Shown here: one piece after another, positions 17,517 through 26,538 of the stretch | Numbering within the stretch: the first letter of the stretch is position 1 | How the letters are laid out: every line of letters begins with the position of its first letter | DNA from: Defluviitaleaceae bacterium | GTDB taxonomy: Bacteria > Bacillota > Clostridia > Lachnospirales > WQUN01 | Reading direction: 5' to 3' | Assembly: GCA_009780585.1 (NCBI GenBank) | Contig: WQZS01000005.1 | Span: 82,285 to 146,284, forward strand | DNA length: 64,000 bases | Program-made: the position numbers and the translations under genes | The notes under the pieces: model-generated | What the model was told of the DNA's origin: nothing | Databases searched by the model: none | Seen by the model: only the letters and a program-made list of their open reading frames with translations

Positions 17517-19535
17517 ATGGGCATATTCAAGAAAATCCTTTTATGGCTCCTTTTGGGGGCGGTGGCCGTAACGGCAATAGGTTACGGCGTACAAATCCTG
17601 CTGGTCAATTATACCGATTTCACCAAGTTCGTGTACGAATCGGACGTCACCGTCCTATGGAAGCCCGTCTTGTTTACGGAACGGGAAACATACTTGTACG
17701 GCGCGGTGCTGATCGCCGTCTTGGTGCTCCTGTATTTCGTATTCGGCAAAAACGACTCAAAGAGCGCGAAACGCGTAATGCAATCAAAGGCAAAGGGTAT
17801 TGAAGGGGCGCTTGAAAATTCCCGCTTCATGACCGACAAGGAGCGCGACGCCCAATTCCTGCCCTTTGACTACACGAAGTTGCATAAAAACAAAAAGGAC
17901 GGCGTACCCTTACGCGCGGTGATGAAGGGCAGGGAATTGAAGGTCAACATCGCAAGCCCCATGCACGCCTTGATTATCGGCGCGACGGGCAGCGGCAAAA
18001 CCACGACCTTCATCAACCCCATGGTGCAAATCCTCGGGGAAACAAGCGCGGGTTCGTCCATGATACTCACCGACCCCAAGGGCGAGCTGTTTATGATGCA
18101 CTCCCAAAAATTGAAGGAAAAGGGTTACAAGGTCATGGTGCTGGACCTGCGGGACCCTTATTCTTCCTACCGATGGAACCCCTTGCAAACCATCTTTGAA
18201 ATGTACCAGGACTACTTGCAAAAAGGGGACGGCATATTCAAGCGTACCGACTCGGTGACCGAATCCGAGTTAATTTTGCACAACCCCAAGGAAAGCTACG
18301 AGGAAACTTGGTTCGAATACCAAGGAAAAGCGTATTCAAGCGGGAAGGAACTGAAGGACTTGATCAAGGTTTCCCGCCAGCGCGTATACGACGAGCTGTA
18401 CGAAGATTTGAACGACCTGGTGGGCGTGCTGTGCCCCATCGAATCCGAGGACGATCCCGTATGGGAAAAAGGCGCGCGTTCCATTATTATGGCCACTTTG
18501 CTCGCCATGCTGGAGGACAGCGAAAACCCCGAACTGGAAATGACCGTGGATAAATTCAACTTCTTTAACCTCAACAAGGCCATCGCCAACTCGGAGAACG
18601 AATACGCCGCGCTTAAAAACTACTTCCAAGGGCGCGATACCCTTTCCAAAGCGGTCACGCTGTCGCGGCAGGTGCTGGCGGCGGCGGATTCCACCCTTTC
18701 GAGCTACATGTCCATCGCGTTCGATAAAATGAACATATTCAACGACGAAGGCATCTGCGCCCTCACTTCCGCAACGGACATCAACCCCGACGACTTCGCT
18801 ACCCAACCTACCGCGCTGTTCATGAAAATCCCGGACGAAAAGGACACCCGTCACGGGTTGGCCGCGGTTTTCGTGCTGTGTATCTATAAGGCGCTGATTA
18901 AAATCGCGTCCTCGCGGGAGGATTTGTCCCTGCCGCGCAACGTCTATTTCATCCTGGACGAATTCGGCAACATGCCCAAGATCGACAAGTTCGACAAGAT
19001 GATCACCGTAGGCCGCAGCCGTAAGATTTGGTTCAACATGGTGGTGCAATCCTACGCCCAGTTGGGCAACGTATACGGCGACAAGGTGGCCGACATCATC
19101 AAATCGAACTGCGGTATCAAGATGTTCATCGGCTCCAACGACATCGATACCTGTAAGGAATTCTCCGAGCTGTGCGGCAACATGACGATTTCCACCAGCA
19201 GCGTTTCCCGCTCGACGGGGGCGAAGGACGGCGAGCTGAACGTCTCATCCCAAATCCAAAACCGTCCGCTGATTTATCCCTCCGATTTGCAAAAACTGAA
19301 CAACAGCCTCGACATGGGCAACTCCATCATCGTGACCTTCGGCAACTACCCGCTGCGCACGAAGTATACCCCGAGCTTTAAATGCAACCTGTACAAGTTC
19401 GGCACCATGGATTTGACGGACATCAGGAGCAACGTGTTCTACAGCGACGAGGTCTATTACGATTTGGAATACCGCAACAGCCTTATCTTGAAGGAAGACG
19501 AAGAGGAAAACACGGAAACGGGTGAAGAAGAATGA
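17517..19535 (+). CDS. VirD4/TraG-type type IV secretion coupling ATPase
   Basis: This is the inner-membrane hexameric ATPase that selects substrates and feeds them to a type IV channel. Two N-terminal transmembrane helices (residues ~8-28 and ~58-80) are followed by Walker A (IIGATGSGKTTT, ~152-163), DPKGEL, Walker B (YFILDEFGNMP, ~477-487) and the arginine-bearing VGRSRKIWFNMVVQSYAQL. A acidic C-terminal tail (KEDEEENTETGEEE) may form the substrate-docking end, attractive for basic signals. Start ATG 17517 is used because GGAGGG ends 6 nt before it; the TTG six bases earlier would touch it. It heads the secretion operon and overlaps the next gene by 4 nt. Confidence 0.93.
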   Translation: MGIFKKILLWLLLGAVAVTAIGYGVQILLVNYTDFTKFVYESDVTVLWKPVLFTERETYLYGAVLIAVLVLLYFVFGKNDSKSAKRVMQSKAKGIEGALENSRFMTDKERDAQFLPFDYTKLHKNKKDGVPLRAVMKGRELKVNIASPMHALIIGATGSGKTTTFINPMVQILGETSAGSSMILTDPKGELFMMHSQKLKEKGYKVMVLDLRDPYSSYRWNPLQTIFEMYQDYLQKGDGIFKRTDSVTESELILHNPKESYEETWFEYQGKAYSSGKELKDLIKVSRQRVYDELYEDLNDLVGVLCPIESEDDPVWEKGARSIIMATLLAMLEDSENPELEMTVDKFNFFNLNKAIANSENEYAALKNYFQGRDTLSKAVTLSRQVLAAADSTLSSYMSIAFDKMNIFNDEGICALTSATDINPDDFATQPTALFMKIPDEKDTRHGLAAVFVLCIYKALIKIASSREDLSLPRNVYFILDEFGNMPKIDKFDKMITVGRSRKIWFNMVVQSYAQLGNVYGDKVADIIKSNCGIKMFIGSNDIDTCKEFSELCGNMTISTSSVSRSTGAKDGELNVSSQIQNRPLIYPSDLQKLNNSLDMGNSIIVTFGNYPLRTKYTPSFKCNLYKFGTMDLTDIRSNVFYSDEVYYDLEYRNSLILKEDEEENTETGEEE

Positions 19536-20452
19536 AGCGGGTCTTAACGGCTGCGGCGATGATGATAATTGCCGTATTGCTTACGGTGTTTACAGTATTC
19601 GCGGATACGGTTGAGGAAACGGGTGAAGCCGCGGAAGCGGATATAACCCCCCCCATGCCTTATGAGACCGTTATCGGGACCGATGAAATTCTTTTTTCCA
19701 ACGTCCCGAACGGCATGATAACGAATGATCCGGTTTTCCTCATGTTTCCCATGGAAAATGTATCCATCACCCGTAACGGCTTGCCCTTCGCTTACATACC
19801 CGGTACGCCCATTGAAACGGCCGGGCAGTATGTCGTGAGCGTTACGATGGAATTGCAATTGCGTTTGGATGTGCATCATTTCCGGATCGTTACGGTCCCC
19901 GTCAACGACTTGGTCGAATTTACCGCGCCGGACGGGTTCATTATCGAAGAGGCGTTGATTGACGGTATCGCCATGCAGATAACGGACCCCCGTGTCTTTC
20001 CGGTATTTGATGACAGCGAGTATCGGCTTACCTTCGCGCGGGAAGGGACCCGCTATACGGTTACGGTCAGGATAAAAAGGACGCCGCCGCAATTGGTCTT
20101 TATGCGTATGCTGGAAACGGGGCATATGCAGGAAATCCTCATATCGGAGGACGGAGACAGCTTCTTCGAGGGGCCGATCGTCTTCGCTCCCCATGAACAA
20201 GGGGACGATGTGTTTACCATCCAAACGGTTCTCAACCGTTCGGCCTACAATCCCGCCAACAACACGCTGACGGAACCGGGGCGTTACCGCGTAACGGTAA
20301 CGGACCAAGCGGGTAACAGTACGGCCTATACCTTCCGTATACTGTATGTCATGGACGTACCCACGGTTTGGATCATCATAATCGCTTCGGTCATGATTGT
20401 TTTATTGGGGGTTTACCTGATACACAACCGAATGACCGTTCGGGTACGGTAA
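19532..20452 (+). CDS. Surface-anchored beta-rich protein of the secretion locus, 306 aa
   Basis: The start ATGA overlaps the coupling-protein stop. A signal peptide (MKRVLTAAAMMIIAVLLTVFTVFA) is followed by two or three Ig-like/cadherin-like beta units (for example GRYRVTVTDQAGNSTAYTFRI, an SprB/HYR-type ending), and a C-terminal transmembrane anchor (VWIIIIASVMIVLLGVYLIHN) with a basic tail. It is therefore mostly outside the membrane. Position between the coupling ATPase and the pilin makes it a candidate external component or adhesin of the apparatus. No family name can be given with confidence. Confidence 0.75.
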   Translation: MKRVLTAAAMMIIAVLLTVFTVFADTVEETGEAAEADITPPMPYETVIGTDEILFSNVPNGMITNDPVFLMFPMENVSITRNGLPFAYIPGTPIETAGQYVVSVTMELQLRLDVHHFRIVTVPVNDLVEFTAPDGFIIEEALIDGIAMQITDPRVFPVFDDSEYRLTFAREGTRYTVTVRIKRTPPQLVFMRMLETGHMQEILISEDGDSFFEGPIVFAPHEQGDDVFTIQTVLNRSAYNPANNTLTEPGRYRVTVTDQAGNSTAYTFRILYVMDVPTVWIIIIASVMIVLLGVYLIHNRMTVRVR

Positions 20453-20514
20453 CGGTGTCTTAAGCCCAAGGGGCTTTACACATAAATCATATTATAAGAA
20501 AGGGGAAACATCAG

Positions 20515-20838
20515 ATGTTCGATTTTTTACCCGCACTATTGGCTGCCGGCACCGGCCCTGACTTGACTCAGGTAACGGCACCCATCACAGACTTGTTGCT
20601 TACGGTATTTAACGTGGCAATACCCGTTGTGGGCGCGCTCGGCGCGATTTTCTGCATCTTCCTCGGCGTCAAGCTGGCGAAAGCGGACGAACAACAAGAC
20701 CGCGAAAAAGCGAAAACCGCGTTAAAAAACGCGATTATCGGTTTTGCCTTGATTTTCATCTTGGTGGTCGCGCTCAGGATCGGCATAGACATCATGGCCG
20801 ATTGGGCAAACGAGGTTTCGGCAAGCGCATTAATCTAA
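20515..20838 (+). CDS. Two-helix T4SS pilin-like subunit (VirB2-type)
   Basis: The 107 residues contain two hydrophobic helices (~27-53, FNVAIPVVGALGAIFCIFLGVKLA; ~74-96, NAIIGFALIFILVVALRIGI) separated by a charged loop (KADEQQDREKAKTALK). This is the layout of Firmicute T4SS pilin/VirB2-like proteins. The short segment before helix 1 is polar and could be trimmed. AAAGGGG precedes the ATG. It sits between the surface protein and the first channel paralogue and is followed by a strong hairpin. The alternative is a small structural membrane subunit that does not polymerise. Confidence 0.75.
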   Translation: MFDFLPALLAAGTGPDLTQVTAPITDLLLTVFNVAIPVVGALGAIFCIFLGVKLAKADEQQDREKAKTALKNAIIGFALIFILVVALRIGIDIMADWANEVSASALI

Positions 20839-20847
20839 CGGGCTCGT

Positions 20848-20884
20848 GAATCCGCCGGCGCGATATGTACGCGCCGGCGGGTTC
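20848..20884 (+). other. Strong intercistronic hairpin after the pilin gene
   Basis: GAATCCGCCGGCGCG (20848-20862) pairs with CGCGCCGGCGGGTTC (20870-20884), 15 bp with one G-T pair and a 7-nt loop, starting 10 nt after the pilin stop. No T tract follows. Such hairpins protect upstream mRNA 3' ends; here that would raise pilin output over the channel genes. Confidence 0.7.
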
Positions 20885-20936
20885 AAGGGATTGCAGGTAC
20901 AAAAAATTTTTACATATCAAACAAAGGGGTATTGTT

Positions 20937-22613
20937 ATGGAGAGAATCGTATCGTTTATATTTTTCACAATCGCCCCGTTTATCCTTAACGTAACGGTAC
21001 CCTACCTGTACATGGCCGGGCAGTACGTAGCCTTGTTCTTTATCGTAACGCCTTTGGCTTTCATCGATTTGCTGATGGACGCCATCGGTATATTTTCGGG
21101 TATGCAGACCCTCCCCGTCGCCGACGGCGTAAATGGCGCGGGGCAAACCATATTTGACCTCTTTTTCGCTCAGTCCCATGTATCACGGGCCATGTGGGGC
21201 GTCACGCTCATTTCCCTCGCCATGTGTTTGGGCTTCGCCATATTCGCCACCATCCGCTCCATAGGGGACATGGAGGCGAAAAGGCCCCTGAGCGCGGTCA
21301 TCGGTTCTACGGGCAAGGCGATGATTTCCTTTTTGCTGGTACCGTTTATGTGTATCGTAATCATCAACCTGGCGGGTGTCACCATGCGGCAAGTAAGTGT
21401 GGTCATGGTGGGCAGCGACAATGAAGGCCAAGCCATAAATATGTCCTCCGCCATGTTTATGGGCGCGGTATTGCCCGGGAATGTCAACAATTATGGTGCC
21501 ATGCACGATAATGACGGCATGTATGTACAAGCTTGGGGTATGTATTGGGGAGTTGTACAGCGTCCGCCGTTTAATTCGCCGTATGATTGGGCATGGAATA
21601 ATTTTAACCAAGTAATATGGCCTAATTTAGTTAGTGATTTGGCGAAAGGACACCAATTTCCCGGATATTGGGAAGCCCATACGCCCAAGGGCCAACCCAC
21701 GGAGCTGCGCTTCGTGCGGTACAGTTGGGCCAATGAGCAAATGTCCCCCGCCGCCCAACGGGCCCAATTGGATAAACTGACCCGTTGGTACTTCAATAAC
21801 GAAAACGGCAGGGGCGTAAACTTCGGCAGCTTCCATTTGCTGCGCTTCGACTTTGACGTATATTCGATGCTGGCTTCACCCAACTATTACATCACCATCA
21901 TTACCTCTATATTGGCGATTATCATGATTTCCATGAGTATGCTTATATTTTTGCAACGGATTTATGAGTTGATACTCCTATATATCGTGGCACCCTTCTT
22001 TGTGGCGCCCATGCCCCTCGACGACGGCGAAAAATTCAAGTCGTGGCGCGAGGCGTTCATCGGTAAGTCGATTTCCGGTTTTTCCACGATCATTACTTTA
22101 CAAATGCTGATCCTTATGCTCCCCATCATCCTGGACCCCGATTTGATCCTACACCAAGACGTAGCCGCCAACGCCATCCTCAAGGCGCTTTTGATTGCGG
22201 GCGGTTTCTTCGCGGCGTACAAATCCCATACGCTCATTTCTTCTATCGTATCCCCCAGCGCCGCTTCGGCGGAAGGCGCGACCGGCGGCATGATCGGCGG
22301 CTTTATGATGGGCAAGGCCCTCAACCCCATCGGCGCGATATCCGGTGCGTACAAGTCCATCAAAGGCGGTATAAAGGACGCCGTGCAACCCTTTAAAGAC
22401 ATCGGAGGCTTGGTTGGGCTCGGTGGCGGCGGAGGCGGAGGCGGTCCCATGGGCGGCATGATGGGCGGCGGTGGAGGAGGAGGCGGCGGCGGCGGCGACG
22501 ATGGCGGCGGTGGCGGCAGCGGCAACGCCTTCGGCGGCGACCAAGGCGAAGGTGAGAGCGGCAGCGGCAACGCCAACCCCGATTTATCTTCCGGTCCCGG
22601 CCCCGCTCCCTGA
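20937..22613 (+). CDS. VirB6/TrbL-like T4SS polytopic membrane protein, paralogue 1
   Basis: The 558-aa protein has about seven hydrophobic helices and a loop of ~130 residues (NYGAMHDNDGMYVQAWGMYW onward) that probably faces outside. The three-paralogue signature is LYIVAPFFVAPMPLDDGEKFKSWREAFIGK (residues ~345-375). A cytoplasmic tail of almost pure glycine with aspartate and serine follows (encoded about 22420-22580). Family knowledge: VirB6-like proteins line the inner-membrane part of the T4SS channel. ATG 20937 has AAAGGGG at 8 nt and is preferred over an upstream start at 20865 that lies in the hairpin. Confidence 0.85.
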   Translation: MERIVSFIFFTIAPFILNVTVPYLYMAGQYVALFFIVTPLAFIDLLMDAIGIFSGMQTLPVADGVNGAGQTIFDLFFAQSHVSRAMWGVTLISLAMCLGFAIFATIRSIGDMEAKRPLSAVIGSTGKAMISFLLVPFMCIVIINLAGVTMRQVSVVMVGSDNEGQAINMSSAMFMGAVLPGNVNNYGAMHDNDGMYVQAWGMYWGVVQRPPFNSPYDWAWNNFNQVIWPNLVSDLAKGHQFPGYWEAHTPKGQPTELRFVRYSWANEQMSPAAQRAQLDKLTRWYFNNENGRGVNFGSFHLLRFDFDVYSMLASPNYYITIITSILAIIMISMSMLIFLQRIYELILLYIVAPFFVAPMPLDDGEKFKSWREAFIGKSISGFSTIITLQMLILMLPIILDPDLILHQDVAANAILKALLIAGGFFAAYKSHTLISSIVSPSAASAEGATGGMIGGFMMGKALNPIGAISGAYKSIKGGIKDAVQPFKDIGGLVGLGGGGGGGGPMGGMMGGGGGGGGGGGDDGGGGGSGNAFGGDQGEGESGSGNANPDLSSGPGPAP

Positions 22614-22693
22614 TAAACGATACGCACAGCAAGCACGGCAATGCATAAGGAAGGGGGGCGGACGACTTCATAGCGAATTTAATTGGAACTATA

Positions 22694-25600
22694 GTGGGTT
22701 GGTTTAGGGACCAGCTCAGCGCGCTTTGGAATACCATCAAAGACATCGCGCTGGAAATCATAGAACGGCACGTACGGGAAGCGTTAACGACTTTTATCGT
22801 CTTCCTTACGGACGTCGCCATCCCTTTTATGTGGGATTTGGGCGAAAAAATAATCGTCACGCTGATGATTTTGCCCTTATTCCTGTATTCCCATGTCATC
22901 GACGCAATCGGTATCTTTGCGGGTACGAATAATATCTATGTGCTGGATAGGACAGATTCCGTTTTGTTCCACGACCTGCCGTGGATGCTTTGCGGCGTGA
23001 ATGCGCCGGTATTACCCGCCCCCCCGCTTAACAGGACTTCATATGAAGAGGAATTATGGCGGATGGCGTGGCAGGAATATATCAGCAACAACGATGCGGT
23101 TGTTTTGCGCCCTCAATTGGCGACAAGCGACCCCATGCGGTATACGCCTAACATCCGCGTTTTTATGGAGGATAACCACATCCCCTTCGGCAGCCGCGAA
23201 ATGTATCATGTATTGATGGAAGCGATTACGATGCGCGTCCCCATCGGCAGGGGTACCCCCATGTCGGACTTTAACAAGATCCCCGAAGCGAATAAAGAAA
23301 ATTTCCCCCACGGCTTCCTCTTCCCCAGCCAAATTTCGGGAGGTTATGGGTGGGGAATGCCGAACATCGGTATCATGTACCCCTGGCCCGAAGTATACAA
23401 AGAGAATATCAACCGCCTGACCCCACCCATCCAATACCGCACGCTCAGCCGACCGGACTTTCCCTTTAACGACAGGTCCCGTTATGTATTTGTGGAAACA
23501 CCTGCAATTGACATGGCTTACTTGGCGGAATTTGAAAACGATTACGCCTATACTTTGGACGAAATTATACCCGCCAAGACAGCGGAGCAGTTGTGGCGGG
23601 AGGAATATGAACGCGTTTATATCTCGCTGTTCCGCTACGGCGTCGAGCGGGGGTACTTTTCACCGACATTTTTGTCCGACCGCTTGAAAGAATTGCGCGC
23701 CAACCCCATGTACCACAATACCGACGAAATTACGCGCCTGACCGACCCCTTTAACGTGCTGTACGACCATACGGTGAGCCGTATCCTCGAACAATACGTG
23801 ATGTGGTTCTTCCTGCCCCGATTTGAATGGGAACCCGAATATGAAGAAATCACCCGTGGCAGGCAGGAATGGATAGACGGGGCGGAGGACAGGGAGCCGA
23901 ATATCTATGCCCACGTAAACAGGGAAATCCTCGCCTTGTTCCCCCCCGCACCCGCGGCTACGCCCCGTCCGGGACACGGCCCCACACCTGAGCCCACGCC
24001 GCAGCCTTCCCCCACACCCACACCTGAACCCACGCTGCCGTTTTTCCCCACACCTTTCCCCACGCCCGAACCCACACCCGAACCCACACCCGAACCCGAA
24101 CCCGAGCCGCGGGTAAACCTTACGGCTCATTTCCTTTGGCTGTTGGAAGAAATTGAGGATGAATATAACCGGAACAAAATAAGCGACCCGGATTTTGATC
24201 GGGATATGCTTACTTATACACGCGCATTAATGAACTTGGGGCTTTGGGACCCCATATCGGAACAAGGTCCGTATCAAGATACCCCTTTTATGACGGTAAG
24301 CAGAGCCCTTGAATTTAATTATTGGACGGGCGCTAACCCCAACCGCGGGCTTACAGATATATTATTGCAACAAATCGGTTTAGACATCACGCAATTAACC
24401 GAAGGGTATTTAATGCCTGTGGGTTGGCTGCCCGAAACGAGTGAATGTGTTGACACGGCGGTTAAAAGAGTGTGGCGGATAATCCTGCGCGAACTGGCGG
24501 AAACCGGCGAAACGGTATACAGCCACCATTTTGAAGTATTGGGCTTGGAACAGGATAGCTTTATCCATGGAACGACGGAAGAAACCATTGAACGTATAAA
24601 CGAACACATAACAAAATTTGAAGCCGAAATCTCCGCCGAAAATTTTTATATGCTTGCCCAAATTAACCGGGTGCTGAGCTTGTGGGGAATCGACAAAAAC
24701 AACCTTCTCAGCACCGCACGCGGCGAGGATTGGGAACCCTTCGAGCTGACCGACGAAATGACCGAAGCCGCGTGGACGCTCATCCCCGGGCGGCGTACGA
24801 CCGATGTGTTCGCTTCCTTCAGCGACGGGGCGCACCGGCCCGCGTTTTGGTTCGACGAACCGGAGGACGGGGAGGAAGCGGAGGAACGGCTTCCGCTCCC
24901 CATACGGCTTACGTTCTTTTATCCGGCACAAACCCTTTGGGTGGATTATATAGAAAACAATGCCGACTTGGTGGCCAACACGTCGCTTGCGCCTTTTGAA
25001 CTGCATCGGTACAAATGGGACGTTGTCCGCTTGCTCAATTGGACGCGTGTCGACAGGTACGGCGTCAGTCTTATAAACCCGCATTTAATGTTTTTGCTAG
25101 ATTGGCCGCGGAGCCATGTACCGATTTTTATGCAAGATTTGCCGCAGAACCGTTTTCCGGATGTGATTAGTGATGTCGGCCATGATAATTTTTATGATTA
25201 TATATCCCACGCGTTGCTTGCCAGACCTACCAACATTGAAGAGTTGAATATAGGCAGCCGTTCGCTGAGCGGCGGCTCCAACCATAATTACGGCTTCGGC
25301 TGGCAAAGGTATATGCCCCCGCCCGTTTACGTCGAAAGCGAGCCCCTGTTCGACATCCTGCTTTCCAGCCCTATCGTCAACACCGTGTTTTGGGGCGTAA
25401 CGCTGATGTCCATCGCGCTTATTATCGGGTTTGCCATATATGAAGTGACCCGTTCCCTTACCGACAAGGAGATCGACAAACCCGTCAGCCGTATCATCGG
25501 GTTGATCGGTAAATCCGTGCTTACGGTTTTGCTCCTCCCCTTTATGTTTGTCGTAACGATCCAATTAGCGGGCGTTTCTATGCGGTCGGCAAACGACGCG

Positions 25601-26530
25601 TTAATCGGCGACGCGGGCTCCGCGCCCAGCCTTGCGGGTGCCTTGTTTTTTGCTTCCGTTACGCCGGAGGCCGTCATGCTGCCGGGCGAATCCAAGCTGC
25701 TGGACCGTATGTACGTGGACACTAACGCGGTGGAGATTAAATTCGCGCCTTCCCAATTCGCCGACCAAATAGGGAATCGGATTACCCGTATGGAGGTACT
25801 GCGCAACGAATACCTGTACGAATCCAAGGGCGATTTCCGCGATATGGGCAAGACGATCAATGACATCCAAAGGGATTTTGAAATCTACAATTTTTTCAGG
25901 ACCCCCATGCCCATCATATCGATTATCATGGGTTCCTTCATCGCCATAGCGTCGGCTATATTGCTGGTCGTGTTTACGCGGCGCGCCTTCGAGATTCTTT
26001 TCCTTTATGTCATATCGCCTTTTTTCGCCGCGACGATCCCCCTCGACGACGGCGGGACCTACGGAAGATGGCGCGAAAAATTCATCGCCACCGTCATATC
26101 GGGTTTCGGCTCCTTGTTTACATTCTATGTCTTCCTCATGCTTATCCCGTTGATATGGTCGCCGGAATTTGTCCTGCACCACGACATGGTGGCCAATGTC
26201 ATATTAAAGATCATGCTGACGGCGGGCGGGTTCTTTACGGTATACAAATCCTATACCTTCATCACGTCGCTGGTCAGCCCCGAAGCGGCGGAGAATGAGT
26301 CCGGTTCCATCGGCTTCCTTAAGGGGACCGTAATGGGCGCGTTAAGCCAAATCAAGGATACGACCAAGCAGGTAGTGGATACAGCCAAAGACGTGGGTCA
26401 GGCGTTTAAAGGCGGCGGCGGCGGTATGCCCGGTATGGGCGGCGGCGGTGACGCGGGTGGCGGTGACGCGGGTGGTGGTGACGCGGCGGGCGATGCCGGC
26501 GGTGGGCTCGATGCCGCCGCGGATATGTAG
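22694..26530 (+). CDS. VirB6-like T4SS membrane protein, giant paralogue 2 with inserted external domain, 1278 aa
   Basis: It has the same C-terminal channel region as its neighbours (LYVISPFFAATIPLDDGGTYGRWREKF) and a Gly/Ala/Asp-rich tail. About 800 residues lie between the first membrane segment and the channel part, probably outside the cell. They include a Thr/Pro/Glu linker (PTPEPTPQPSPTPTPEP and further copies, encoded ~23985-24110). The domains on either side are not recognised. Start choice is unclear: GTG 22694 is the first canonical start, but the strong AAGGGGGG site lies ~36 nt upstream, and the frame stays open between them without an ATG, GTG or TTG. Expression from a rare start such as ATA (22670) cannot be excluded. 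Confidence 0.8.
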   Translation: MGWFRDQLSALWNTIKDIALEIIERHVREALTTFIVFLTDVAIPFMWDLGEKIIVTLMILPLFLYSHVIDAIGIFAGTNNIYVLDRTDSVLFHDLPWMLCGVNAPVLPAPPLNRTSYEEELWRMAWQEYISNNDAVVLRPQLATSDPMRYTPNIRVFMEDNHIPFGSREMYHVLMEAITMRVPIGRGTPMSDFNKIPEANKENFPHGFLFPSQISGGYGWGMPNIGIMYPWPEVYKENINRLTPPIQYRTLSRPDFPFNDRSRYVFVETPAIDMAYLAEFENDYAYTLDEIIPAKTAEQLWREEYERVYISLFRYGVERGYFSPTFLSDRLKELRANPMYHNTDEITRLTDPFNVLYDHTVSRILEQYVMWFFLPRFEWEPEYEEITRGRQEWIDGAEDREPNIYAHVNREILALFPPAPAATPRPGHGPTPEPTPQPSPTPTPEPTLPFFPTPFPTPEPTPEPTPEPEPEPRVNLTAHFLWLLEEIEDEYNRNKISDPDFDRDMLTYTRALMNLGLWDPISEQGPYQDTPFMTVSRALEFNYWTGANPNRGLTDILLQQIGLDITQLTEGYLMPVGWLPETSECVDTAVKRVWRIILRELAETGETVYSHHFEVLGLEQDSFIHGTTEETIERINEHITKFEAEISAENFYMLAQINRVLSLWGIDKNNLLSTARGEDWEPFELTDEMTEAAWTLIPGRRTTDVFASFSDGAHRPAFWFDEPEDGEEAEERLPLPIRLTFFYPAQTLWVDYIENNADLVANTSLAPFELHRYKWDVVRLLNWTRVDRYGVSLINPHLMFLLDWPRSHVPIFMQDLPQNRFPDVISDVGHDNFYDYISHALLARPTNIEELNIGSRSLSGGSNHNYGFGWQRYMPPPVYVESEPLFDILLSSPIVNTVFWGVTLMSIALIIGFAIYEVTRSLTDKEIDKPVSRIIGLIGKSVLTVLLLPFMFVVTIQLAGVSMRSANDALIGDAGSAPSLAGALFFASVTPEAVMLPGESKLLDRMYVDTNAVEIKFAPSQFADQIGNRITRMEVLRNEYLYESKGDFRDMGKTINDIQRDFEIYNFFRTPMPIISIIMGSFIAIASAILLVVFTRRAFEILFLYVISPFFAATIPLDDGGTYGRWREKFIATVISGFGSLFTFYVFLMLIPLIWSPEFVLHHDMVANVILKIMLTAGGFFTVYKSYTFITSLVSPEAAENESGSIGFLKGTVMGALSQIKDTTKQVVDTAKDVGQAFKGGGGGMPGMGGGGDAGGGDAGGGDAAGDAGGGLDAAADM

Positions 26531-26538
26531 GTAACCTT

